This document shows positions 34,636-42,188 of a stretch of 61,431 bases of DNA, one piece after another (the first letter of the stretch is position 1; every line of letters starts with the position of its first letter). The notes beneath the pieces are model-generated. The model searched no databases. It had not been told where the DNA came from and saw nothing but the letters and a program-made list of their open reading frames with translations. The stretch covers positions 1-61,431 of the forward strand of contig CAJUGG010000047.1 in the NCBI GenBank assembly GCA_910585995.1. The letters run 5' to 3'. Origin of the DNA: an uncultured Lachnospiraceae bacterium. Its GTDB lineage: Bacteria; Bacillota; Clostridia; Lachnospirales; Lachnospiraceae. Made by a program: the position numbers and the translations under genes.

Positions 34636-35156
34636 AAGGCTTCTCCCCCTTTCGACAGACTGCTAAGTTCTAAGACAGTCACTAAGATATGCTCCACACT
34701 GTGAAGTGCCATCCCCACGCCGCCAAGCGGTACACATAAGTAGATCAGACATTTGGGAATCCGCATGGTGGGTGTCAGCTGGTTGCCTGCCGCTACAAAC
34801 ATCTCGATGCCGCCGCTTACGAAGATATAGGCGCAGACAATAATCAACAGGTTGATGATGATAAATAATATCTTTTTTCCCGCCTCAGGCAATGCATCGC
34901 TTAATATGGATACGGTGGAGTGCGCCCATCTGCCTACGCAGATGGAGCCTCCTAACATACTCATCCAGATAAAACAGTATCTTGCGACTTCTTCTGTTCC
35001 CACCAGCGAATTGTTCAGGACATACCGGGTGAATACTTGAAGGGCAGATGCCCCGACCAGGATCACCAATAAAAGAACGCTGATGGTCATATAGACCGCA
35101 TCCACTGCCTGATTGATCTTTTTTATTCCTGTAATCAAAATGGTTCCTCCATGCAC
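34632..35156 (-). CDS. dctQ: TRAP transporter small permease (DctQ)
   Basis: The 174-residue protein with four membrane helices contains LQVFTRYVLNNSLVGTEEVA and RYCFIWMSMLGGSICVGRWA, the DctQ signature. Its stop overlaps the DctM start, and its start touches the solute-binding gene. Confidence 0.88.
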   Translation of the reverse strand: MHGGTILITGIKKINQAVDAVYMTISVLLLVILVGASALQVFTRYVLNNSLVGTEEVARYCFIWMSMLGGSICVGRWAHSTVSILSDALPEAGKKILFIIINLLIIVCAYIFVSGGIEMFVAAGNQLTPTMRIPKCLIYLCVPLGGVGMALHSVEHILVTVLELSSLSKGGEAL

Positions 35157-36227
35157 TTACAGTTTGCCAAGTACAAGATCCAGAAATTCCGGGTGATCAA
35201 TCACGGTACGGATATAATCGAACACAGGTTCTACTGCGGTCCGATATTCTTCAATATCACCGATCTCATTGATCTGACATCCGGCTTCTGCCATCTTGTC
35301 CAATAGTTTTTGTTCATTCTCAATCACAATGGTCCGCTGTGACTCTTTCGCCAGATCTGCCGCTTCCTGAATCCATCCTTGTTCTTCTTCACTCAGACCT
35401 TCCCAGACTTTTGCAGAGATATTGATAGCGATGGGGGAGGCAAAGTGTTTGGTCAGTGAGAGATAGTCACAGATCTCATAATAGCCTGCGGTATTGATCG
35501 CAGAGGCTGTGATCTCAAGACCGTCTACAGTGCCCTGCTGTACAGCAGTGTAGGCTTCGCTGAAAGCCATTGTGGTGGGGTTCGCACCGAGCGCTTTGAA
35601 AGTCTCCACATATACCGTATTTTCCGGAAGACGAATCTTTAACCCATTAAAATCAGAGACATTGACCAGCGGCCGTTTGGTGTTGACCACATAGCGGAAA
35701 CCACTGTCTCCCCATGCAAGCTGTTTGACGCCCCAGTCATCGTATAACTGCTGTCTTAATGGCGCCATCACTTCATCATCATCCAGAATCTTGTGTTCTT
35801 CGTCATAGTCAGCGAAGACGAAGGGAAGATCGAAGATCATATTGTCTTTGACAAAGTTGCCATAATAGTTATTGGTGATCAGAGCCATATCCACATTTCC
35901 AAGTTTCATGCCTTCCATCAGTTCGACTTCTCCGCCTAACATACCATCGCCGAAGATGTCAACGCTTAACTTTCCGCCGGAGACTTCTTCCAAATTTTCC
36001 TTAAACTGTACACAGAAGATCTGGTATGCATTATCATCCTGGCTTGGGTCGAGATGTCCAAGCTGGAAGACTCTTGTCTCGGTGTCAGAAGAGGGTGTCT
36101 CCCCCGAAGCATCTTCTTCTGTTGTCTCAGGCTGTTGTGCAGGAGGTTCTTGTGACCCGCCGCATCCCGTCAAACCAGTGATAAGCAATACACAGCTTAA
36201 CATCATCGCTACTACTTTCCTTTTCAT
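35157..36227 (-). CDS. dctP: TRAP solute-binding lipoprotein (DctP)
   Basis: The 356-residue protein has a lipoprotein signal (LITGLTGCGGSQEP, Cys about 22) and an acidic linker. The DctP domain has RVFQLGHLDPSQDDNAYQIF, the ligand arginine region LKIRLPENTVYVETFKALGA, and ANPTTMAFSEAYTAVQQGTV followed by DGLE. This is the DctP pattern for small carboxylates. It captures the substrate outside and hands it to DctQM. First gene of the operon. Confidence 0.9.
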   Translation of the reverse strand: MKRKVVAMMLSCVLLITGLTGCGGSQEPPAQQPETTEEDASGETPSSDTETRVFQLGHLDPSQDDNAYQIFCVQFKENLEEVSGGKLSVDIFGDGMLGGEVELMEGMKLGNVDMALITNNYYGNFVKDNMIFDLPFVFADYDEEHKILDDDEVMAPLRQQLYDDWGVKQLAWGDSGFRYVVNTKRPLVNVSDFNGLKIRLPENTVYVETFKALGANPTTMAFSEAYTAVQQGTVDGLEITASAINTAGYYEICDYLSLTKHFASPIAINISAKVWEGLSEEEQGWIQEAADLAKESQRTIVIENEQKLLDKMAEAGCQINEIGDIEEYRTAVEPVFDYIRTVIDHPEFLDLVLGKL

Positions 36228-36289
36228 ACTCCTTCTCCTTTTGTATTATTGTTTACTCCCGCAACTGTTCTTAGTATACTGCGGTGATT

Positions 36290-36308
36290 TGATAATAAAA
36301 TCATATCA
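36290..36308. promoter_or_regulatory. Possible LysR operator upstream of the TRAP operon
   Basis: TGATAATAAAATCATATCA: TGATA and TATCA arms about a 9-bp centre, upstream of a minus-strand TATACT. AT-rich, so chance is possible. Confidence 0.3.
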
Positions 36309-36468
36309 GGTATTATTATTTTCGTCTATTTCGACGTTTTCACATAATTATTTCCAAAATTTCACCATTTACGACCTTATTTTTTGACAACATCAGGGGG
36401 CTTTTCAAAAGTGGCAGACAGGGTATATACTAAAAAGAACAAAAGTAAGATGAAAAGATCTCATAAAA

Positions 36469-36483
36469 TGTGACCATGTCACG
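36469..36483. promoter_or_regulatory. Crp/Fnr-like palindrome before the rhodanese operon
   Basis: TGTGACCATGTCACG with GTGAC/GTCAC arms, about 25 bp upstream of a TATACT -10 (36506-36511), a fitting place for a Crp/Fnr-type activator. Spacing is one base shorter than the classical site. Confidence 0.4.
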
Positions 36484-36512
36484 GAACATATCTGCAACTT
36501 TGGTTATACTAT

Positions 36513-36620
36513 AACAGCAACGGACCGGACAAGCCCCAAGAGGATTTTCAGACACAAAGTGGCTGAAAATCCTCTTGGGGCAGGGGCTTGGGAGAGGAGT
36601 TGCGGAACTTAAATAGGAGG
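36513..36620 (+). ncRNA. Candidate structured leader RNA, copy B
   Basis: The element begins AACAGCAACGGACCGGACAA and ends GGAACTTAAATAGGAGG. Stem 1 GCAAC/GTTGC, stem 2 CAAGCCCC/GGGGCTTG, and a long perfect apical hairpin (CCCCAAGAGG.../...CCTCTTGGGG) that competes with stem 2 for the CCCC. Conserved single-stranded parts shared with copy A are GGACCGKA and GGGAGRGGA. The mutually exclusive pairing and closeness to AGGAGG would suit a translation switch; ligand unknown. Confidence 0.55.
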
Positions 36621-36627
36621 TGTGAAG

Positions 36628-36948
36628 ATGGGGCTATTTGGATTTATGAAAAATCAGGATATTAATGAGGGAGTTAAAGTGTATGGAGCGACAACAGGAG
36701 CGATCTTGTTGGATGTCCGTACTCCGCAGGAATACCAGGAAGGGCACATTCCAGAAAGTAAGAATGTTCCGCTTCAGGCACTTGAAGGAGTGAAGCAGGT
36801 GGTGACGAAGATGGATACTCCGGTATTTGTATATTGTTACTCAGGAGGAAGGAGCCGTCAGGCGGCAAAGCTTCTGGCGCAGATGGGATATACTAATATT
36901 AAAGATATCGGCGGTATCGTTGCTTATACAGGAAAGGTGGAGAGATAA
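36628..36948 (+). CDS. Rhodanese-like sulfurtransferase
   Basis: The 106-residue single rhodanese domain has GAILLDVRTPQEYQEGHIPE (about 28-47), and the active-site cysteine in VFVYCYSGGRSRQAAKLL (Cys about 74). It transfers sulfane sulfur or handles persulfides. ATG 36628 is chosen for spacing to AGGAGG. It is directly followed by the CoA-disulfide reductase. Confidence 0.88.
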   Translation: MGLFGFMKNQDINEGVKVYGATTGAILLDVRTPQEYQEGHIPESKNVPLQALEGVKQVVTKMDTPVFVYCYSGGRSRQAAKLLAQMGYTNIKDIGGIVAYTGKVER

Positions 36949-36949
36949 G

Positions 36950-38644
36950 ATGAAAGTTGTAATTGTAGGCGGCGTGGCCGGAGGAGCCACTGCCGCAGCC
37001 AGAATCAGAAGACTGGATGAGAACGCTGAGATTGTGGTATTCGAGCGTTCGGGATACGTCTCTTATGCAAATTGTGGTCTGCCATATTACATAGGGGATG
37101 TGATTACAGATCCGGAGGCGCTGACGCTTCAGACCCCTGAGAGCTTCTTTAGCCGTTTTCGTGTGGATATGAAAGTGCATCATGAAGTAACTGCACTTCA
37201 TCCGGAAAAACACATGGTTACGGTAAAGAATCTAAAGACTGGCGAGACATTTGAGGAGAGCTATGACAAGCTTTTACTGTCTCCGGGTGCAAAACCCACA
37301 CAGCCTAAGATCCCAGGGGTTGGGATTGACAAACTTTTCACATTGCGTACCGTAGAGGATACCTTCCACTTAAAAGAGTATATCCGTCAAAACATGCCCC
37401 AATCTGCAGTCTTGGCAGGAGGCGGTTTTATTGGTCTGGAGCTGGCGGAAAATCTGCGGGATCTGGGCATGGATGTGACCATTGTACAGCGTCCGAAACA
37501 GTTGATGAATCCATTTGATTCTGATATGGCTGCTTTTATTCACGGGGAAGTGCGAAAACATGGGATTAAGCTGGTGCTGGGGCATACAGTAGAAGGATTT
37601 GAAGAGAGAGACGGCGGGGTGGATGTGCTGTTAAAAGGAGAAGCTCCTCTCCACGCAGACCTGGTCGTGTTAGCGATCGGCGTTACGCCGGATACACACC
37701 TTGCCAAAGAGGCCGGACTGACTTTGGGGATCAAAGACAGTGTGGTGGTCAATGACCGGATGGAGACTTCGGCACCGGATATCTATGCGGTGGGGGATGC
37801 CGTACAGGTCAAACATGCAGTTACCGGGCAGGATACACTGATCTCTCTTGCCGGGCCAGCCAACCGACAGGGGCGTATTGCCGCCGACAATATCTGCGGC
37901 GGTGACAGCCGGTATCCAGGCTCTCAGGGAAGCTTAGTGATCAAAGTCTTTGATCTCACGGCTGCTGCTACAGGCATCAATGAGACCAATGCCAAAAAGG
38001 CTGGTCTTTTGGTGGACAAAGTGGTACTCTCCCCCATGAACCATGCAGGGTATTATCCAGGGGGAAAAGTGATGACGATGAAGGTGGTCTTTGAAAAGAT
38101 AAGCGGACGCCTGCTCGGCGCACAGATCGTAGGTTATGACGGAGTGGACAAACGTATCGACGTGCTCGCCACGGCAATTCATGCAGGGATGAGAGCCGTT
38201 GACCTGACAGAACTGGATCTTGCCTATGCGCCGCCTTATTCTTCTGCAAAAGATCCGATCAATATGGCTGGATTTATGGTGGAAAATATCCAGAAAGGAT
38301 TAGTGAAGCAGTTCCATCTCGAAGACTTAGAGCATCTGCCCAAAGATGGAAGCATTACCCTGTTGGATGTGCGCACCAAAGGAGAATACGCTCGCGGACA
38401 TGTGGATGGATTTCTTCATATCCCGGTGGATGAACTGCGCGACCGGATCGGGGAAGTGGATAAAGGAAAGCCCGTCTATGTGATGTGTCAAAGCGGCCTG
38501 CGCAGCTATCTGGCTGTACGGATCTTGTCAGGGTATGGATACGATGCCTATAACTTCTCCGGCGGATTCCGTTTCTATGACACTGTGGTCAATGACCGCT
38601 GCCTGATCGCCCAGGCGACAGCTTGCGGGATGGATCAAGAGTAA
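36950..38644 (+). CDS. CoA-disulfide reductase with C-terminal rhodanese domain
   Basis: The 564-residue flavoprotein has FAD-binding VVIVGGVAGGATAAARIRRL at the start and redox cysteine YVSYANCGLPYYIGD (Cys about 43). The NAD(P)-binding domain is AVLAGGGFIGLELAENL (about 150), then DIYAVGDAVQV and the dimerisation domain to about 450. A fused rhodanese domain (about 460-560) has TLLDVRTKGEYARGHVDG and active Cys in VYVMCQSGLRSYLAVRIL. Fusions of this type reduce CoA disulfides, persulfides or polysulfides. ATG 36950 has GGAGAG upstream. Confidence 0.9.
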   Translation: MKVVIVGGVAGGATAAARIRRLDENAEIVVFERSGYVSYANCGLPYYIGDVITDPEALTLQTPESFFSRFRVDMKVHHEVTALHPEKHMVTVKNLKTGETFEESYDKLLLSPGAKPTQPKIPGVGIDKLFTLRTVEDTFHLKEYIRQNMPQSAVLAGGGFIGLELAENLRDLGMDVTIVQRPKQLMNPFDSDMAAFIHGEVRKHGIKLVLGHTVEGFEERDGGVDVLLKGEAPLHADLVVLAIGVTPDTHLAKEAGLTLGIKDSVVVNDRMETSAPDIYAVGDAVQVKHAVTGQDTLISLAGPANRQGRIAADNICGGDSRYPGSQGSLVIKVFDLTAAATGINETNAKKAGLLVDKVVLSPMNHAGYYPGGKVMTMKVVFEKISGRLLGAQIVGYDGVDKRIDVLATAIHAGMRAVDLTELDLAYAPPYSSAKDPINMAGFMVENIQKGLVKQFHLEDLEHLPKDGSITLLDVRTKGEYARGHVDGFLHIPVDELRDRIGEVDKGKPVYVMCQSGLRSYLAVRILSGYGYDAYNFSGGFRFYDTVVNDRCLIAQATACGMDQE

Positions 38645-38673
38645 CCGCAGTAAAAGTAAAAAAAATTGATATA

Positions 38674-38702
38674 TTGCAAATCTAATTTGCATATGCTATA
38701 AT
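38674..38702 (+). promoter_or_regulatory. Promoter of the antisense RNA
   Basis: TTGCAA (38674-38679), 17 bp, TATAAT (38697-38702). Confidence 0.65.
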
Positions 38703-38708
38703 GCCAGT

Positions 38709-38775
38709 AGGCAAAAGCGAGAACAGTTGTATATGTTCACAGCAAAACCCCCGGAGTGCGAGTCCGGGGGTTTTT
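38709..38775 (+). ncRNA. Short antisense RNA opposite the 3' end of a small hydrophobic peptide mRNA
   Basis: From the promoter at 38674-38702 a transcript of about 65 nt would end at hairpin CCCCCGGA/TCCGGGGG (38748-38770) plus TTTTT. The same hairpin terminates the minus-strand peptide mRNA, so the two RNAs overlap by the whole antisense RNA if the peptide mRNA reaches its own 3' end. This is the arrangement of type I antitoxins. Confidence 0.55.
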
Positions 38776-38782
38776 GTTCGGG

Positions 38783-38878
38783 CTAGTTGTCATTGTCGTC
38801 ACGATCTAACCACTTGATGATGTAGTGGCAGGCTACACCACCCACGACCGTAACTAAAAGCGAAAACAGGTACTGCAT
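38783..38878 (-). CDS. Small hydrophobic peptide, putative type I toxin
   Basis: A 31-residue peptide MQYLFSLLVTVVGGVACHYI then IKWLDRDDNDN has one membrane helix and a charged acidic C-terminus. GGGGGTG precedes ATG 38878. Its promoter is near-consensus, TTGACA/TATAAT with 16 bp (38924-38951). Similar short peptides are common in Clostridia and are often missed in annotation. Toxicity is inferred only. Confidence 0.6.
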   Translation of the reverse strand: MQYLFSLLVTVVGGVACHYIIKWLDRDDNDN

Positions 38879-38923
38879 ATGTTCACCCCCTTCCCGTTGC
38901 CGGTATGGGATGACAACATAAAA

Positions 38924-38951
38924 ATTATAACAAATATGCGAATTTTGTCAA
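38924..38951 (-). promoter_or_regulatory. Strong promoter of the small peptide gene
   Basis: Minus strand TTGACA (38946-38951), 16 bp, TATAAT (38924-38929). Both hexamers match consensus exactly. Confidence 0.7.
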
Positions 38952-39184
38952 ATCCCTGCGATCGCTTTCATCCGCTGATAGGGGATCCAGTAGACAAGGT
39001 ACAGGATGCCGGCAATCAATGCCATCAGCAGTCCTTCTATGCACAGCATCTTAAGCTCGAAAGCCTGCAGGCGCATGTCATTAAAATAAGTCAGAAACAG
39101 AGAGAAGACACCTGTGATGATGCAGTCTGCGGCTATGGGATAGGCGAAGATTTTATTTTTCCCCAGAGGAGAGTTATAAGATCT
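38948..39184 (-). pseudogene. 3' remnant of a membrane protein gene
   Basis: Open frame without start: YNSPLGKNKIFAYPIAADCI, GVFSLFLTYFNDMRLQAFEL, then IEGLLMALIAGILYLVYWIP and YQRMKAIAGI with stop at 38948. Two hydrophobic helices. Family not identified. Confidence 0.35.
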
Positions 39185-39486
39185 GGCCGGCTGCCATCGC
39201 CTGCTTTGCCACCAATCTTGGCAGTCTGTTTCTGGCAGAATATTTTACCATCAGTATCCAGAGAGATATGGAGCGAAAGAATCTGAAGCTTCAGAAAAGC
39301 TATTATGAGGAGTTAGAACAGAACCAGGCTCAGATCGCTGTGCACAACCGGGTCTTCTGTAAAAACAGCATCCTCAACGCAGTGCTCAATGCCAAATACA
39401 ACCTGGCACAGGAACAGCAGATCGACTGCTTTTTCCATATTGATCTGCAAAAACTGATTGGATGCCACAGCCCTTTGCAGGAGGAA
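39166..39486 (+). pseudogene. GHKL (AgrC-like) sensor kinase fragment
   Basis: The frame reads SYKIWPAAIACFATNLGSLF (membrane helix), RDMERKNLKLQKSYYEELEQ (coil), then NSILNAVLNAKYNLAQEQQI and DCFFHIDLQKLIG. The last parts match the GHKL kinases that sense autoinducing peptides. The phosphoacceptor region is shortened and the ATP-binding core is gone, cut at the M20 gene. Strand orientation changes near 39170 against the membrane remnant, so a rearrangement occurred. Confidence 0.5.
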
Positions 39487-40659
39487 TTATTCCACTTCCC
39501 GGTACTCTTTCCACTCCTTTTGAATCTGTTCCATCAGCTCTGGCTGAGTGGCGGTCTGGTAGAGGAAGTTGGCGATGACTTTGGCGCCGTTTTGAAGCGT
39601 CTGTCTTGCCCGCTCACCGTACATCAGCCGTTCAAATTCTACGGTGTGGATGTCGATAAATGTATCTGTACCTTTGATGCCTAAGTGGAACGTGGGGATG
39701 ACCAGATCCACGTTCCCGGCATCGGAGGAACCGCTTGGATAGAGCACTTCATGTGCTTCCATATGAAGGTCTTGAAAGATCTCCATCAGTGTGTGAACAG
39801 CCGTCTTTCCATAGTGCAGTTCGGCAAAGGTGTCAAAGCGCTGTTCTACGGTATATTCTGTCTGCGTGCCATAGGTGACGCCTTTTAAGAGACGCAGCGT
39901 ATTGACTCTCAGTTCTTCAAGATCTTTCATGGACGCCGCACGAGGGTAGTAGTTGAGTACGACCCGGTCGGGGATGATCCCCGGTGAGACGCCGCCCTCT
40001 TCGATAATGCCATGCATCTGCATAAAGGGCTTGTACTGCACCCTCATCAGGTCGATGCCATGCATAAAGAGCTGTGCGGCATTCAGGGCACTGTGGCCCT
40101 CCCAGGGCGTTGCAGAGGCATGTGTACCCTTACCCTGGATCGTGACGTAGAGGTCATTGCATGCCAGTACTCTCCACTGTGGGGTATTATCCGAACTGAT
40201 ATGGCCCATAATGGCATACTGGTAGCGGTCGAAGCCTCCATTTTTGGAGATGGTCACTTTGCCGCCGATGGTCTCTTCGCCTGGAGTCCCGATCAGATCC
40301 AGCTCATAGGGAAGATCTGGAAAACATTGGCTGACAGCCAGTGTAGATAATACACTGATGCCGCAGCTTAAGGAGTGTCCGCAGGCATGGCCGATCTTGG
40401 GAAGTGCATCATATTCACACATCACAGCAATCCGAGGTTTGTCGGAAGGCTTATAGGCCCGAAAGGCATATTGCAGACCGCAGTAATCCATCTCTACGGT
40501 ATATCCTCTCTCTTTCAGAAAACGTGCGATCTGCGCACTGGATTCTTTTTCTTCTCCGCCCACTTCCGGGTGCGCGGTGAGCCATTCACTCAGAGGAAAG
40601 ACTTCGGGTTCTAACTGTTCTACCGTCTGATTTAACAGTTCATTCGTTGTATTTATCAT
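39487..40659 (-). CDS. M20-family amidohydrolase (AbgB-like)
   Basis: The 390-residue zinc hydrolase has metal-site regions VMCEYDALPKIGHACGHSLS (about 80-100) and GTPGEETIGGKVT (Glu-Glu, about 130), later histidine VTIQGKGTHASATPWEG and C-terminal PTFHLGIKGTDTFIDIHT. The subgroup cleaves amide conjugates such as p-aminobenzoyl-glutamate, N-acyl or carbamoyl amino acids. It is the last gene of the cluster and adjoins a BCCT carrier, so it probably releases the free amino acid from an imported conjugate. Substrate unproven. Confidence 0.85.
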   Translation of the reverse strand: MINTTNELLNQTVEQLEPEVFPLSEWLTAHPEVGGEEKESSAQIARFLKERGYTVEMDYCGLQYAFRAYKPSDKPRIAVMCEYDALPKIGHACGHSLSCGISVLSTLAVSQCFPDLPYELDLIGTPGEETIGGKVTISKNGGFDRYQYAIMGHISSDNTPQWRVLACNDLYVTIQGKGTHASATPWEGHSALNAAQLFMHGIDLMRVQYKPFMQMHGIIEEGGVSPGIIPDRVVLNYYPRAASMKDLEELRVNTLRLLKGVTYGTQTEYTVEQRFDTFAELHYGKTAVHTLMEIFQDLHMEAHEVLYPSGSSDAGNVDLVIPTFHLGIKGTDTFIDIHTVEFERLMYGERARQTLQNGAKVIANFLYQTATQPELMEQIQKEWKEYREVE

Positions 40660-42186
40660 TTACTTTTTTCCTTTAGACATTTTTTCTGCGTCGTCCTGCA
40701 GCATTTTCTTGACCGAAGCCATCAGGATAAAGATGACCGCTACCAGAGGAAGCCCTGTAAGGACGGAGATGGTCTTTACTGCTTCTAGTCCGCCAATGAC
40801 CATCAGACCAATGGATAACAGACAGAAAAGGAGCGCCCATACAATCCGGTTCCATCTGGCCGGATCTTCTTTTTCATCCAGTTTTTTTGTAGTGGTTCCT
40901 GCCAGTACATAGGCGCAGGAGTCAATGGTAGTTGCCAGATAGACAAAACAGACGACACACAAAAAGGTCATCATAAATTTGGCCATAGGCAGAGTCTTCA
41001 GGATCGCCACGACAGCGGCGCTCTGTCCCTGGGATGCTAAGATCGCTGCCAGATCCACCTGCCCGGAGCTTTGCAGATACAAAGAGTATCCTCCAAAGAT
41101 CATAAAACTGGTACAACATCCCAAAGTTCCCCATACTAATTGTCCCCACATCACTTCGCGGATGGTGCGGCCTCTGGAGATCTTGCCCACAAACATACCC
41201 ATCATCGGCATAAAAGCAAGCCACCATCCCCAGTAAAAGACAGTCCATTCTTTGACAAATGTTCCCTCTCCAAAAGGGTCCATCCAGGTACTCATACGTA
41301 CAAATTCAGACAGGTACAGTCCGAGAGAATTGACTTCCATCTTGAGGATATCCATGGTGGGACCAATAAACAGGACGATCAGCATAAAGATAAATGCAAG
41401 GACTACATTGATATTGCTCAGATTCTGAATCCCCTTGTCCAGTCCCAGATAGACGCTGGTTCCAAAGATCAGCACCCAGATAATCAATACAACAATACAG
41501 ACGATAAAGTCGTATTCTACCGGAATATTGAAGACTTCCCGAATAATGGTAGAGAGAACCGGAGCACCGATTCCAAGAGAGGTGGAGATGGACCCCACGA
41601 TACCAAAGACAACCAGAATATCAATAATGTGTCCGATCCAGCCGTCTGTATGACCTTTTATGATACTTTTGCAGGCGGTGCTCAGACGCATACTTTTTTC
41701 TTTTCTGACAAACATGATATAGGCGATGGCTACAATCGCCGGATTGTAGATTGCCCATGCGCTGAATCCCCAATGAAACTGTCCGTACATATGAGCATAC
41801 TCATAGGCGTCTTTACTAAATGGTTCTAAATTAAACGGAGGTCCGCTTACATAATAGATAGGTTCCAAAAACCCAAGGATCACGATACTGGTGCCTACCC
41901 CCGCAGTAAACAGCATGGCAATCCAGGAGAGATTGCCATACTGTGGTGTTTCATCTGCTTCGCCTAAACGAATATTGCCGTATCTGCTGGTACTTAGCCA
42001 GATCAGAAAGGCAAAGGAGGCCAGGCAGGTGAGCAGGAAGATCCACCCAAGCTGCCCGGTACATAGATCAAATAAAAAAGAGATGATGCTGTTTATTTTA
42101 TCCGGCACCAGATAGATCGGTAACATAATCAGCACAAGAATAGCAACTGCCGGTATAAATATTTTTTTCTCAATGTTTTTAAACAT
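40660..42186 (-). CDS. BCCT-family transporter
   Basis: The 508-residue, 12-helix carrier of the betaine/carnitine/choline family has signature region WTVFYWGWWLAFMPMMGMFV (about 300-320), followed by GRTIREVMWGQLVWGTLG and HWGFSAWAIYNPAIVAIAYI near 135. Ligand is typically a quaternary ammonium or a related zwitterion; in this cluster it may bring in the M20 substrate. It starts 2 bp from the synthetase stop, so translation is coupled. Confidence 0.85.
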   Translation of the reverse strand: MFKNIEKKIFIPAVAILVLIMLPIYLVPDKINSIISFLFDLCTGQLGWIFLLTCLASFAFLIWLSTSRYGNIRLGEADETPQYGNLSWIAMLFTAGVGTSIVILGFLEPIYYVSGPPFNLEPFSKDAYEYAHMYGQFHWGFSAWAIYNPAIVAIAYIMFVRKEKSMRLSTACKSIIKGHTDGWIGHIIDILVVFGIVGSISTSLGIGAPVLSTIIREVFNIPVEYDFIVCIVVLIIWVLIFGTSVYLGLDKGIQNLSNINVVLAFIFMLIVLFIGPTMDILKMEVNSLGLYLSEFVRMSTWMDPFGEGTFVKEWTVFYWGWWLAFMPMMGMFVGKISRGRTIREVMWGQLVWGTLGCCTSFMIFGGYSLYLQSSGQVDLAAILASQGQSAAVVAILKTLPMAKFMMTFLCVVCFVYLATTIDSCAYVLAGTTTKKLDEKEDPARWNRIVWALLFCLLSIGLMVIGGLEAVKTISVLTGLPLVAVIFILMASVKKMLQDDAEKMSKGKK

Positions 42187-42188
42187 GA

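Noticed and set aside
38879..39286. Plus-strand 135-codon reading frame
   Set aside because: Composition is not protein-like; the opposite strand carries the small peptide promoter and membrane-protein remnant.
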